From NCBI GenBank assembly GCA_937975705.1, contig CALJTX010000020.1, positions 1-64,000 of the forward strand: 64,000 bases of DNA, read 5' to 3'. Within the stretch, counting starts at the first letter, position 1; every line of letters starts with the position of its first letter. The DNA comes from an uncultured Flavobacteriia bacterium (GTDB lineage: Bacteria > Bacteroidota > Bacteroidia > Flavobacteriales_D > Crocinitomicaceae). The notes under the pieces were generated by a model. That model was not told the DNA's origin. It ran no database searches and was given only the letters and a program-made list of their open reading frames with translations. Positions 49,551-58,721 of this stretch are shown here, one piece after another. Both the position numbers and the translations under genes were made by a program.

Positions 49551-50933
49551 TTAGATTTGACTGAAATTTTTGAAAAAATAAGGGATGGTTTCAATTCCTT
49601 TATAGAAATTAAACAATCCATAATGCTCGTTGGGGCTATGTATCGCATCGCTATCCAAACCAAAGCCCATTAAGATCGTTTTCAGACCCAGTTCTTGCTC
49701 GAACATTGCGATGATTGGAATGCTGCCTCCACTGCGGACCGGAATTGGTTTTTTTCCGAATGTTTTTTCATAGGCCTGACTTGCCGCAGCATACGCTGCA
49801 GAATCTGTTGGTGTCACTACTGGCTGCCCGCCATGATGAGGTGTTACCTTCACGCGCACGCTCAAGGGCGCGATTTTTTCAAAATGCGTTTGAAATAGGG
49901 CTGTGATTTCTTCCGGATCTTGGTCTGGAACCAAGCGCATCGATATTTTAGCAAAGGCCTTTGAAGCAATGACTGTTTTGGCGCCTTCGCCAATATAGCC
50001 ACCCCAAATGCCATTGACATCTAGCGTAGGACGAATGGAACCGCGCTCCATAGTGCTGTAGCCTTTTTCGCCATGTGTAGCAGCGATGTCTAACGCTGCA
50101 CAATATGCTTGCTCAGAAAATGGTGCTTTGGCCATTTCTGCGCGGTCTTCATCGGAAAGATCCACTACTTTGTCGTAAAACCCAGGTACTGTGATGCGCA
50201 TGTTTTCGTCGTGCAGACTTGCAATCATTTGGGTCAGGACATTAATCGGATTGGCCACACAACCTCCATAAAGACCAGAGTGCAAATCTCTGTTTGGCCC
50301 TGTTACTTCTACCTCGACATAACTCAAGCCGCGCAGACCAGTGGTCACGGAAGGCGTGTCGTTGGAAAGCATTCCTGTATCTGAAACTAAGATGATGTCT
50401 GCCTTCAGTTTTGCTTTGTTTTCGCTAACAAAAATAGCGAGATTGGGGCTGCCCACTTCTTCTTCGCCTTCAATCATGAGCTTGACATTACAAGGTAATT
50501 CTTGTGCGTTGAGCATGGCTTCCACTGCTTTCACGTGCATGAAAAACTGTCCTTTGTCGTCGCATGCTCCACGAGCGAAAATAGCACCTTCGGGATGTAT
50601 TGCAGTGGTTTTGATAACGGGTTCAAACGCAGGGCTGTGCCAAAGCTCAAGCGGATCTGCTGGCTGAACGTCGTAATGACCATAAACCAACACGGTTGGC
50701 AAATTTGGATCTATGATTTTTTCGGCATAGACAATAGGGTGCCCTGCAGTACTGATTACCTCAACTGCATCGAGCCCAATTTGTTGGAGATGACTTGCTA
50801 AATGCGCGGCACAAGCGGCTACCTCACCTTGATAATTTGGGTCTGCGGAAACAGATGGGATTCTTAATAGTGCAAATAATTCGTCTACAAATTTTTGCTT
50901 ATTGAGCTGAATAAATTGTTGTGTTTTTTCCAT
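49551..50933 (-). CDS. M20-family dipeptidase
   Basis: A 460-residue zinc peptidase of the M20/ArgE/DapE-like dipeptidase group. Metal-site motifs: VLVYGHYDVQPADP (His and Asp), ACDDKGQF, LMIEGEEEVGSPN (Glu-Glu) and SVTTGLRGLSYVEVEV, which begins the dimerisation domain. FGLDSDAIHSPNEHYGLF near the end carries the last His ligand. Length is normal for carnosinase-like dipeptidases. I choose ATG 50933 because the alternative six codons upstream add no conserved sequence. It heads the minus-strand run to paaZ. A CAACTTTG element upstream (50956-50949) is one mismatch from the -7 consensus. Confidence 0.9.
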   Translation of the reverse strand: MEKTQQFIQLNKQKFVDELFALLRIPSVSADPNYQGEVAACAAHLASHLQQIGLDAVEVISTAGHPIVYAEKIIDPNLPTVLVYGHYDVQPADPLELWHSPAFEPVIKTTAIHPEGAIFARGACDDKGQFFMHVKAVEAMLNAQELPCNVKLMIEGEEEVGSPNLAIFVSENKAKLKADIILVSDTGMLSNDTPSVTTGLRGLSYVEVEVTGPNRDLHSGLYGGCVANPINVLTQMIASLHDENMRITVPGFYDKVVDLSDEDRAEMAKAPFSEQAYCAALDIAATHGEKGYSTMERGSIRPTLDVNGIWGGYIGEGAKTVIASKAFAKISMRLVPDQDPEEITALFQTHFEKIAPLSVRVKVTPHHGGQPVVTPTDSAAYAAASQAYEKTFGKKPIPVRSGGSIPIIAMFEQELGLKTILMGFGLDSDAIHSPNEHYGLFNFYKGIETIPYFFKNFSQI

Positions 50934-50973
50934 AATCATTCTATACCTCAAAGTTGCGAAAAATCGCTGTGTT

Positions 50974-51002
50974 TTGCTGCTTCAGAGTTTATATTAATTT
51001 TG
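50974..51002 (+). promoter_or_regulatory. Promoter of the large T9SS type B protein
   Basis: TTG at 50974-50976, an 18-base spacer, then TAATTTTG at 50995-51002. Both match the Bacteroidetes consensus. The leader to ATG 51052 is about 45 bases. Confidence 0.7.
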
Positions 51003-51051
51003 TAATGCAACTATATTGTCAATTTTGACGTCTAAACGGCAACTTGCGCAT

Positions 51052-53394
51052 ATGAAACACTTACTACACCTCATCTTTATCTTTGCTATCGGCTCTGTTT
51101 TTGCTCAGCCAATTGCTGTATCCACAACCCAAACACCCCAACAATTAGTAGACAACGTACTACTCGGTTTTGGTGTTACGGCACTAAATGTCACTATTAA
51201 TGGCAACCCTGCATTGGCCAATACAGCACAGGGAAATGTTGGCTATTTCACCAATACGAACCCGGCGTTTCCTATTTCCAATGGCTTGTTGTTAACAACA
51301 GGCAATGCAAGTGGGGCAGTTGGGCCAAATGCCAGCACATCCTTTACCAATAATAACCCCGCAACATCTAGCGTATCTTCGGACCCACACCTCAATGACA
51401 TTGCCGCGGGTGGTGTAACCAATGGTGTTGTGTTGGAATTCGATTTTATTCCTTCCGGTGACACCTTAGTGTTCAATTACATGTTTGGCTCTGATGAATA
51501 TCCTGAGTTTTCTCCGTCAACTTTCAACGATGCATTTGGTTTGTTCTTGTGGGGTCCTGGAATTTCAGGCCCATACGTATTACCAGGGTATCCAAACGGA
51601 GGAGCAAACATTGCCACCATTCCAGGCGGAACCCCTGTAACAATCAACAATGTTGGCGATGTTTCCAACACGCAATATTACGTGTTCAACGAAGCGAGCT
51701 CAACACTTACTTATGGTGACGCCATTCAATACGATGGCACCACCGTCTTGCTCACAGCAGCAGCAAGTGTACAATGTAACCAATTGTATCACATCAAATT
51801 AGCAATTTCAAATGTAGGTGACCAATCTTACGATTCTGGTGTTTTCTTAGAGGCAGGTTCATTTAGTTCTGCTGCAGTTGATGTTGCGGTTGCTACGGTT
51901 TCTGGCGACACCACCATTATTGAAGGCTGTACTTATGCCGACTTTATTTTTACCCGCCCTCCAGGACAAGTCAACGACACACTCATTATCAATTATACAA
52001 TTGGCGGCGTAGCACAACAAGGTATTGACTACAATACTTTGCCCAACCCAATTACCTTCTTGCCTGGAGAAGACACCGTTATTATCAACTTAACTCCTAC
52101 CCAAGACGGCATCAACGAAGGTTTTGAATCAGTAGTTATTACCGTACAACTCATCAACCCATGCGGCGACACCATTACCTCATCGGGAACGATATATATC
52201 GGAGAAGGTCCAATTATCAACATTCAAGGCAATAACCCAACGGTTTACTGTGCTGCCGATAGCGTTTGGCTAACAGCAAGTGCATCTGGCGGTTATGCGC
52301 CTTATGACTACGCCTGGGAAAATTTAGCCGGGTCCAGTCTCGGCACGAACGACTCCATTTCCGTAGGCATTAGTCAGAATGGCACCATGTACTATTTAGT
52401 GACCGCCACAGACAACTGTAACTTCACGCAAACCGATACCGTCACCGTTACAATGAACCAAACGTTAGCTATAGACACCATTTATGTGGGGCCTTCTACC
52501 TGCGTGCCAACTGGTTTTGTGTCGGTACAAGCCTCGGGCACACAGGGCGTGCCACAATATAACTGGACCGGCCCTGGGCCAAACGGCTTCATTGACGCCT
52601 CTGTTTGGCAAAATATTCCTTCTGGATGGTATTACATTACCATTGAAGACAACGTTTGTACTGTAAGTGATAGCGCTTTTGTAGATGTACTTGACCCGCC
52701 AGTTGCAGCATTTAGCGCAAGTGTTACAACGGGTTGTGCACCACTCAGTGTTACGTTTACCAACACAAGTCAGAACGCAAGTGCCTACAGCTGGAACTTT
52801 GGCGATGGCCAAACCGGTAGCAGCAACGACCTCAGTGCACAAAATCATGTATTCGATGTGCCTTTCGGAACATATACAGTTACCTTAACAGCCAATCAAG
52901 GCCCACAATGTTCAGATGTGGCCTCTATTACCATCACGGTGAATGTGTGTGGTTGTACAGATCCGCTCGGCACCAACTACAATCCACTGGCTAACGTGAA
53001 CGACGGTTCTTGTGTCTATCCTACGGGTTGTACAGACCCGCTTGCGCTCAATTACGATCCAAATGCACTAATAGACGACGGCAGCTGCGAATACGCTCGC
53101 CCAGAAGTCATTGCACCAAACGTTTTCAGCCCGAATGCAGACAACAGCAATGAAACATTCTACCTCGACACCAAAAATGTCATCTCCTTGCAACTCATCA
53201 TCTTGAACCGCTGGGGCAATGTCTTAATGGATGTAACGTCTGTAGACCTCATCAACAACAACCCAGCTTGGGACGGTAAAATCAACGGAGAACCCGCAAG
53301 CGAAGGTGTTTACTTTTACAAGTATGTCGGTTCCGGCCTCAACAACCAAGAAGTAAGTGGCCACGGCTTCTTGCATTTGGTTAACAAAAAATAA
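51052..53394 (+). CDS. T9SS type B-sorted surface protein: choice-of-anchor-L, Calx-beta-like, PKD and GCTDP repeats
   Basis: A 780-residue cell-surface or secreted protein. Order: signal peptide (1-19, ending VFAQ); a choice-of-anchor-L-type domain (about 25-275; FNYMFGSDEYPEFSPSTFND); a Calx-beta-like domain (about 290-385); two Ig/SprB-like beta domains (about 385-555); a PKD domain (SAYSWNFGDGQTGSS near 595); two copies of a GCTDP repeat (CTDPLGTNYNPLANVNDGSC and CTDPLALNYDPNALIDDGSC); then the gliding-motility-associated type B sorting domain (APNVFSPNADNSNETFYL to the end). Likely an adhesin or surface-layer protein; no enzyme domain is seen. Confidence 0.87.
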   Translation: MKHLLHLIFIFAIGSVFAQPIAVSTTQTPQQLVDNVLLGFGVTALNVTINGNPALANTAQGNVGYFTNTNPAFPISNGLLLTTGNASGAVGPNASTSFTNNNPATSSVSSDPHLNDIAAGGVTNGVVLEFDFIPSGDTLVFNYMFGSDEYPEFSPSTFNDAFGLFLWGPGISGPYVLPGYPNGGANIATIPGGTPVTINNVGDVSNTQYYVFNEASSTLTYGDAIQYDGTTVLLTAAASVQCNQLYHIKLAISNVGDQSYDSGVFLEAGSFSSAAVDVAVATVSGDTTIIEGCTYADFIFTRPPGQVNDTLIINYTIGGVAQQGIDYNTLPNPITFLPGEDTVIINLTPTQDGINEGFESVVITVQLINPCGDTITSSGTIYIGEGPIINIQGNNPTVYCAADSVWLTASASGGYAPYDYAWENLAGSSLGTNDSISVGISQNGTMYYLVTATDNCNFTQTDTVTVTMNQTLAIDTIYVGPSTCVPTGFVSVQASGTQGVPQYNWTGPGPNGFIDASVWQNIPSGWYYITIEDNVCTVSDSAFVDVLDPPVAAFSASVTTGCAPLSVTFTNTSQNASAYSWNFGDGQTGSSNDLSAQNHVFDVPFGTYTVTLTANQGPQCSDVASITITVNVCGCTDPLGTNYNPLANVNDGSCVYPTGCTDPLALNYDPNALIDDGSCEYARPEVIAPNVFSPNADNSNETFYLDTKNVISLQLIILNRWGNVLMDVTSVDLINNNPAWDGKINGEPASEGVYFYKYVGSGLNNQEVSGHGFLHLVNKK

Positions 53395-53396
53395 TG

Positions 53397-53422
53397 AAAA
53401 GGGGGCTTCGGTCCCCTTTTTT
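53397..53422 (+). terminator. UUCG-capped terminator after the T9SS type B protein
   Basis: AAAAGGGG and TCCCCTTTT pair around a C(TTCG)G tetraloop, an exceptionally stable hairpin, followed by T6. It starts two bases after the stop codon of the preceding gene. Confidence 0.95.
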
Positions 53423-53437
53423 ATTACACAACATCTG

Positions 53438-53445
53438 TACATTTG
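53438..53445 (+). promoter_or_regulatory. -7 element of the peptide-binding protein gene
   Basis: TACATTTG, exact TAnnTTTG, ends nine bases before ATG 53455 and 16 bases after the previous terminator. The longer reading frame starting with TTG at 53443 would begin inside this element, so it is rejected. Confidence 0.6.
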
Positions 53446-53454
53446 TTTCTATCA

Positions 53455-55143
53455 ATGAAGCAAAATAAAATCATCTGGCTTGTTTTTGTTCTAGCGCTTG
53501 GCGGGCTGATCTTTTATTTTGCCACAGCACAACAAACAAGTGCCAAAGGCGGAAAAGAATTCGGCGGTGTACTCAGAATAAGTTCAAAAAACAAGGAGCT
53601 CAGTCTTTACCCTCTTGCCGACAATACCCTCGAAGCACAGCGGCTACAACAACTCATTTTTGAACCCTTACTTAAGCCTGCGCAAAACGAACGCGGCTGG
53701 CGCCATTGCTTGGCAGCTCGGATCACACTCAATGCAAAAAGGAACCAAGTTGTTATCCACTTAAAGAAAAATATCCATTTCACCGATAATCCATGTTTTC
53801 GTTTTCATTCATCAGAACTGACTGCAGAGGACGTCGCCTTTAGCCTCAGCTTAGCGTGCACGCAACAAGATAAAATCCAACAAGAACTGGTTTTACCTCA
53901 GCTCATTGTCGGAGGAGTTCAGTTTTTCAAAAAACACCAAGACCCCATAAAAGCAAGTGTAAAAGGCATACGCATCATTGATAAACACACCTTGAAAATA
54001 GAATTAACAGGGGCCTACAATCATTTTTTAAATCTACTGACCAGTCCAAGTTTGGGTATTTTGAGTAAACAAGCTGCTAAATTTTATGGGAACTTATTGC
54101 GAAAAAACCCTATTGGTACAGGTCCGTTTCTCTTGCAAAATAAAACAAACAACACCTACCTATTTGAGCGTAACCCATCGTATTGGCGGCGCGATAAATT
54201 TGGCAACCAACTCCCCTATCTCGATCGTATAGAGTTGCGCTGCGGAGTTCTGGGTCAGGTGGCACATAAGCGTTTTTTGAATAATCAGCTCGACTTGCTT
54301 TTCGACTTGCCTGTAGATGATCTTCGAGAAGCATTTGGCACGCTCAATGATGCCAAGAGGGGCAAAAATCCACTGCATGAGGTGTATATCAAAAATGCGG
54401 CAAAGGTGCACTTCATTCAATTCAATTGTAAGGGGCCGTTTCAAAATTTAGAGGTAAGAAAAGCTTTTGCGCTCGTCATTGACACCAAAACAATTTGCAA
54501 TGATATTTTGAAAGGAGAAGGACAAGAACTGAATGGACAATTTATACCCAACCAAAATCAGTATAATAACAACTTGATCTTTCCAGACAACCGAAACGTT
54601 AACGAAAGAATAGCGCAAGCGAAGTTGTTACTTGGGAAAGCGGGTTATGATGCCCAACATCCCTTTCCGCCAATAATTTTTTATGTTGGGGCTGCAAAAA
54701 ATACGTTGGCTTATAAATGGTCAGCGGCGGCGGCACAAATGCTTCAAAAAGCCCTAAGTATCCGTGTTGCTTTAAAAGAAACAAAAATGCCTCAACAACG
54801 CACAGGAAAAAATCATGGTGAAATGTGGCGCAGTGGTTGGGTTGGAGATTACCCAGGTGCGGAGTCTTATCTCAGGCTATTTTACAGTGGTTCACAAAAT
54901 CCTATTGTGTTTAAAAACCCTAGTGTAGACGCTAACTATTTGGTTTCTATTGGCGCCAAAACGAATGAAAAACGCTTGCGCGCACAAATGCTTTGTGAAA
55001 AAGCCATCATGGATCAACAAGCCCTCATTCCTATTTACACAGAAGACTTTATCGTGCTCAATCAATTGCGCGTACGTGGCCTTCGGTTAGAAACTTCTGG
55101 GATGCTAGACTTCTCCGAGTTGTTTATCAAAGAAATAAAATAA
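53455..55143 (+). CDS. ABC-type peptide substrate-binding protein (SBP_bac_5), orphan
   Basis: A 562-residue periplasmic binding protein of the OppA/DppA class. The N-terminus (IIWLVFVLALGGLIFYFATAQ) is a signal peptide or anchor with no lipobox cysteine. The core has the family layout: LSLYPLADNTLEAQRLQQLIFEPLL, VVIHLKKNIHFTDNP, SSELTAEDVAFSLSLA, NPIGTGPFLL, YWRRDKFGNQLPYLDRIELR, KGPFQNLEVRKAFALVID, and the C-terminal WVGDYPGAESYLRLFYSG. No permease or ATPase gene is adjacent, so the transporter, if any, is elsewhere, or the protein works in sensing or chaperoning. Confidence 0.88.
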   Translation: MKQNKIIWLVFVLALGGLIFYFATAQQTSAKGGKEFGGVLRISSKNKELSLYPLADNTLEAQRLQQLIFEPLLKPAQNERGWRHCLAARITLNAKRNQVVIHLKKNIHFTDNPCFRFHSSELTAEDVAFSLSLACTQQDKIQQELVLPQLIVGGVQFFKKHQDPIKASVKGIRIIDKHTLKIELTGAYNHFLNLLTSPSLGILSKQAAKFYGNLLRKNPIGTGPFLLQNKTNNTYLFERNPSYWRRDKFGNQLPYLDRIELRCGVLGQVAHKRFLNNQLDLLFDLPVDDLREAFGTLNDAKRGKNPLHEVYIKNAAKVHFIQFNCKGPFQNLEVRKAFALVIDTKTICNDILKGEGQELNGQFIPNQNQYNNNLIFPDNRNVNERIAQAKLLLGKAGYDAQHPFPPIIFYVGAAKNTLAYKWSAAAAQMLQKALSIRVALKETKMPQQRTGKNHGEMWRSGWVGDYPGAESYLRLFYSGSQNPIVFKNPSVDANYLVSIGAKTNEKRLRAQMLCEKAIMDQQALIPIYTEDFIVLNQLRVRGLRLETSGMLDFSELFIKEIK

Positions 55144-55145
55144 GC

Positions 55146-56096
55146 TTAGCTTAGGCTTTCCTCTACCCAAGCCCTACCCCAATTTTCGTGTTCTTCTGCA
55201 GTCCATAAAGTGGGATAAAAAATGCGTTTTTGAAAACGCGGTGGTAGATACTTTTGCCAATTGGTTCCGCCCGTGGCTGCCACATCTTTGTCTTGTCTGG
55301 CTAAATAACGCACCGCAGACTTATAATGAGCTAAAGGCCAATTGATGTTTACATTGGTGTCGTTTTGACGCAATACGGCTTGAACATTTTCATCGGCTTG
55401 GTCTTCAGCACTCAAACGTAAATAAACTTGCCAAAGGTTTTTATCGCGGCAGTTGTTGCCTAATGCAATAAACTGTTCTCTGTATTTTTGTTCGAATTGG
55501 ATCAGCGTTAATGTTTTTTTGCCAGTAGCAACTTCCGTAGCGCCTGCTTTCCAATAGATATGTTCAAATAGTTGGGCAATGTCGGTTACTTCTCTGAGTT
55601 GCTCACGCTGGTCTTTGGCGACTAAGTTGATGAAATCCGTACTAAAAATTTCGATCTCGCGGTATTGCGCAGACTGAAACCCGGAGGCCGGAAGCAAACT
55701 CATGCGAAACTTCAAAAATTCTTCGCGGTCCATCCCGTTGATCATGATTTCAAAACTCTTTACCAAAGCATCAAAATACCGATTGATACGCGTTACACGG
55801 TCAATAAAATGTGCTTTTGTCGGCTGCTGAATGTTGCCTAATGCCTCAAACTCGCGCAAAGCCAATTTAAAGTACAATTCAGTGATTTGGTGATACATGA
55901 TAAAAACAACCTCATCTGGAAAGGATGTTTTGGGTTTCTGCAAGCTTAAAAGCGTGTCTAATTCAATATAATCCCAATAGGTCGTGACATCTGCATAAAG
56001 CAGGCCCTCTAAATAAGCATTGAAATCTTCGCCAAGCGCAGCGTACTTTTCATTTAATTGACTGAGTTTCTCTTTGAGTTCGGGTGTGATTTCCAT
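55146..56096 (-). CDS. kynA: Tryptophan 2,3-dioxygenase family protein
   Basis: Haem dioxygenase that opens the indole ring of L-tryptophan to N-formylkynurenine, the first step of the kynurenine route. The 316 residues have the substrate helix VFIMYHQITELYFKLALREF near 62, FRMSLLPASGFQSAQYREIE near 145 (typical of TDO), the probable haem-binding His in NWPLAHYKSAVRYL and the ATGGTNWQKYLPPRFQ signature near 280. Slightly longer than the minimal TDO. kynU is 22 kb upstream; formamidase and 3-hydroxylase genes are not in the window. Confidence 0.9.
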   Translation of the reverse strand: MEITPELKEKLSQLNEKYAALGEDFNAYLEGLLYADVTTYWDYIELDTLLSLQKPKTSFPDEVVFIMYHQITELYFKLALREFEALGNIQQPTKAHFIDRVTRINRYFDALVKSFEIMINGMDREEFLKFRMSLLPASGFQSAQYREIEIFSTDFINLVAKDQREQLREVTDIAQLFEHIYWKAGATEVATGKKTLTLIQFEQKYREQFIALGNNCRDKNLWQVYLRLSAEDQADENVQAVLRQNDTNVNINWPLAHYKSAVRYLARQDKDVAATGGTNWQKYLPPRFQKRIFYPTLWTAEEHENWGRAWVEESLS

Positions 56097-56156
56097 CTTT
56101 TATTGCTTGATTTGACACTTCGAAATTAAACAAAATTTAAGTGACCAAAGAATTTT

Positions 56157-56164
56157 TACATTTG
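56157..56164 (+). promoter_or_regulatory. -7 element of the bestrophin gene
   Basis: TACATTTG, exact TAnnTTTG, 19 bases before ATG 56184. Confidence 0.55.
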
Positions 56165-56183
56165 TGCGCGTATTACAAACCCT

Positions 56184-57050
56184 ATGATCAATTACAACCC
56201 AAAAAACTGGCTTTCCTTTATTTTTTCATTCCACAAAAGCGACACCGCGCGTATGATGTGGAAAGAGTTGATTTACATCAGCTTACTGTCCATATTGATC
56301 ACTTACACTGAAATCACCTTTTTTCCGAAGGCGTATTATCTTAAAAATTTAACAACGGTATATTCCTTATTGGGTTTTGTGATTTCGCTCTTACTTGTGT
56401 TTCGAACCAATACGGCTTATGACCGATGGTGGGAAGGTCGCAAAGCGTGGGGAGGAATGGTGAACGACAGCAGAAGTTTGAGTGCCAAGCTGAGTGCGCT
56501 GCAACTCAAGCAAGAAGAGAAAGCGGTTTTGAGCAATTTAATTACGCTATATGTGTTCAGTGTAAAAAATCATCTTAGAAATAATTTACTCCAAGATGAT
56601 CCAGATTGCCTCAATAAAATCGCTGGCATAGATGTATCGGGGCATCAGCCACTGCGCATTCAACAACAACTTCGGACAGAAATTCAGAAATTATATGCTA
56701 ACCCAACCATGAGCGCCGAATGCTGGTTGGCTGTTCAACGAGACCTCGATGCGCTTGTCGCTGCGCTTGGTGTTTGTGAACGGATCAAAAACACACCTAT
56801 CCCTTTTTCTTATAGCCTTTTTATCAAGAAGTTTATTTTTATTTACGTGCTCACCATGCCTTTGGCTTTTGTGCCTTTATTTGGTTATTTATCGGCATTT
56901 ATTTCAACTTTTGTTTTTTATGCATTAGTGAGTATGGAATTGCTCGCTGAAGAAATTGAAGATCCGTTTGGCGCCGATGCAAACGACTTGCCAACAGATC
57001 AAATTTGCCTCAACATAGAAGGCAATTGCGCACAAATTTTTGGGGCATAA
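56184..57050 (+). CDS. Bestrophin-family ion channel
   Basis: A 288-residue inner-membrane protein of the bestrophin/UPF0187 family; bacterial members form pentameric channels, some cation-selective. It has four hydrophobic segments (about 28-46, 50-70, 212-232, 236-256), the family signature RTNTAYDRWWEGRKAWGGMV near 75, and ADGIDPFGxDxNDLP-like ELLAEEIEDPFGADANDLP near the end. Length is typical. It has its own promoter, divergent from kynA, and ends at a hairpin shared with the convergent 51-aa gene. Ion selectivity cannot be told from sequence. Confidence 0.93.
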   Translation: MINYNPKNWLSFIFSFHKSDTARMMWKELIYISLLSILITYTEITFFPKAYYLKNLTTVYSLLGFVISLLLVFRTNTAYDRWWEGRKAWGGMVNDSRSLSAKLSALQLKQEEKAVLSNLITLYVFSVKNHLRNNLLQDDPDCLNKIAGIDVSGHQPLRIQQQLRTEIQKLYANPTMSAECWLAVQRDLDALVAALGVCERIKNTPIPFSYSLFIKKFIFIYVLTMPLAFVPLFGYLSAFISTFVFYALVSMELLAEEIEDPFGADANDLPTDQICLNIEGNCAQIFGA

Positions 57051-57052
57051 AA

Positions 57053-57072
57053 AAAGCGCCTAGCGGCGCTTT
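57053..57072 (-). terminator. Terminator for the 51-aa gene, shared with bestrophin
   Basis: AAAGCGCC-tagc-GGCGCTTT stem. On the minus strand it is followed by a run of T (plus-strand A tract), so it mainly ends the minus-strand gene at 57092-57247; on the plus strand the T tract is short. Confidence 0.8.
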
Positions 57073-57091
57073 CGGGAAAAGGGTTGTTTCT

Positions 57092-57247
57092 TTATTTGGA
57101 CTCTTCGTCGAATATGCGTTTTGGACGCAATTGCTCAAACAAACCTAGCGTAAGCCAATAAGGAAGGATAAATCCTAATAAAAAGAATAACATCCAAAAG
57201 GCCATCCCGCCAATTAAAAGAAACATTACAATACCGAAAGTGCTCAT
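57092..57247 (-). CDS. 51-aa membrane protein, too short for most gene callers
   Basis: Minus-strand frame of 51 residues: MSTFGIVMFLLIGGMAF begins it and EQLRPKRIFDEESK ends it. About 32 hydrophobic residues (6-37) form one long or two short membrane helices, and the tail is charged. It has an exact -7 element upstream (minus-strand TAATTTTG at 57286-57279) and a terminator 20 bp after its stop, which together support expression. No family is recognised. Its position between bestrophin and fumC gives no functional hint. Confidence 0.65.
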   Translation of the reverse strand: MSTFGIVMFLLIGGMAFWMLFFLLGFILPYWLTLGLFEQLRPKRIFDEESK

Positions 57248-57254
57248 CTTCTAT

Positions 57255-57286
57255 TATTTTTGCAGTTGAAAACTTGTCCAAAATTA
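57255..57286. promoter_or_regulatory. Face-to-face promoters of fumC (+) and the 51-aa gene (-)
   Basis: Plus: TATTTTTG at 57255-57262. Minus: TAATTTTG at 57286-57279. Both are exact TAnnTTTG, 16 bases apart and facing each other, so the two transcription starts should nearly coincide. The plus element lies upstream of the fumC ATG 57314 (leader about 46 bases). Confidence 0.55.
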
Positions 57287-57313
57287 CACAAATTAATTCA
57301 TAAACACCAAAAA

Positions 57314-58711
57314 ATGGAATTTCGCATCGAAAAAGACACAATGGGAGAGGTAAAAGTACCTGCTCACCGCTATTGGGGCGCTCAAACAGAACGTTCGCGC
57401 AACAACTTTAAAATTGGCCCAGAGGGCTCGATGCCAATTGAGGTGATCCACGCTTTTGCCTACTTAAAAAAAGCGGCTGCTCATGCCAACCACCAACTTG
57501 GTGTTTTACCACAAGAAAAAAGAGACCTCATCTCTAAAGTCTGTGATGAAATCCTAACGGGTCAACACAACGATGAATTTCCATTAGTGATTTGGCAAAC
57601 AGGATCTGGAACGCAATCCAACATGAACTGCAATGAAGTCATTGCCAATCGTGGGCACGTTGTGAATGGTGGTCAATTGCTAGATGAGCAAAAAATACTG
57701 AACCCAAATGACGATGTCAACAAGTCACAATCTTCTAACGACACCTACCCTACAGCGATGCACATTGCAGCATACAAAATGGCGGTCGAGGTAACGCTTC
57801 CTGGTTTAAAACACTTGCGCGATATTCTCCAACAAAAAGTGGTCGAATTCAAAGACATCGTGAAAACAGGACGCACCCACTTTATGGATGCTACGCCGCT
57901 CACACTAGGTCAAGAATTCAGCGGATATGTGGCGCAACTTGATTACTCGATGCGTGCAATCAATAATGCGTTGGTTGTTGTTTCTGAATTAGCTTTGGGG
58001 GGAACAGCTGTTGGAACAGGTTTAAATACACCAAAAGGTTATGACGTTTTGGTAGCTCAAAAAATTGCTGAATTTACTGGCTTGCCATTTATCACCGCTG
58101 CCAATAAATTTGAAGCTTTAGCCGCACACGACGCAATGGTTGAGTTATCTGGTGCGCTCAAACGCAGCGCCGTTTCACTCATGAAAATAGCTAATGACAT
58201 CCGCATGCTTTCTTCTGGTCCGCGTTGTGGCATCGGAGAAATCATCATCCCAGACAACGAACCAGGCTCATCTATTATGCCAGGAAAAGTCAACCCAACA
58301 CAGCCCGAAGCCTTGACAATGGTTTGTGCACAAGTAATGGGCAACGACGTAACTGTAAGCATTGCGGGTTCTAACGGTCATTTCGAACTCAATGTATTCA
58401 AACCGGTTATTGCCGCTAACGTATTGCAATCTGCCCGCCTCATTGGAGACGCTTGTGTTTCTTTTGCAGACAATTGTGCTGTAGGTATTCAGGCGAATTT
58501 ACCAATGGTCAAACAACACCTCGACAACTCACTTATGCTCGTAACGGCACTCAACACCAAAATCGGCTACTACAAAGCTGCTGAGATTGCCAAATACGCA
58601 CACAAAAACGGCACTACACTTAAAGAAGCTGCTGTTGGCCTTGGACATGTAAGTGAAGCGGAATACGATCAAATTGTAGACCCATCAAAAATGATCGGGT
58701 CCTTAGACTAA
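57314..58711 (+). CDS. fumC: Fumarate hydratase class II
   Basis: TCA-cycle enzyme: fumarate + water gives malate. The 465 residues have the N-terminal RIEKDTMGEVKVPAHRYWGAQT, the SGTQSNMNCNEVIANR segment near 97-112, the TGRTHFMDATPLTLGQEF segment with its active-site His, and the superfamily signature GSSIMPGKVNPTQPE (catalytic Ser loop) near 318. I choose ATG 57314; an 18-codon upstream extension adds no conserved sequence and would start within the promoter. It is followed by a hairpin and icd. Confidence 0.96.
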   Translation: MEFRIEKDTMGEVKVPAHRYWGAQTERSRNNFKIGPEGSMPIEVIHAFAYLKKAAAHANHQLGVLPQEKRDLISKVCDEILTGQHNDEFPLVIWQTGSGTQSNMNCNEVIANRGHVVNGGQLLDEQKILNPNDDVNKSQSSNDTYPTAMHIAAYKMAVEVTLPGLKHLRDILQQKVVEFKDIVKTGRTHFMDATPLTLGQEFSGYVAQLDYSMRAINNALVVVSELALGGTAVGTGLNTPKGYDVLVAQKIAEFTGLPFITAANKFEALAAHDAMVELSGALKRSAVSLMKIANDIRMLSSGPRCGIGEIIIPDNEPGSSIMPGKVNPTQPEALTMVCAQVMGNDVTVSIAGSNGHFELNVFKPVIAANVLQSARLIGDACVSFADNCAVGIQANLPMVKQHLDNSLMLVTALNTKIGYYKAAEIAKYAHKNGTTLKEAAVGLGHVSEAEYDQIVDPSKMIGSLD

Positions 58712-58721
58712 TTCATCTCGC

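Noticed and set aside
52465..52848. A 127-codon minus-strand frame opposite the T9SS type B gene, rich in Cys
   Set aside because: It mirrors a biased coding region (PKD domain) and has no promoter, signal peptide or known Cys spacing.
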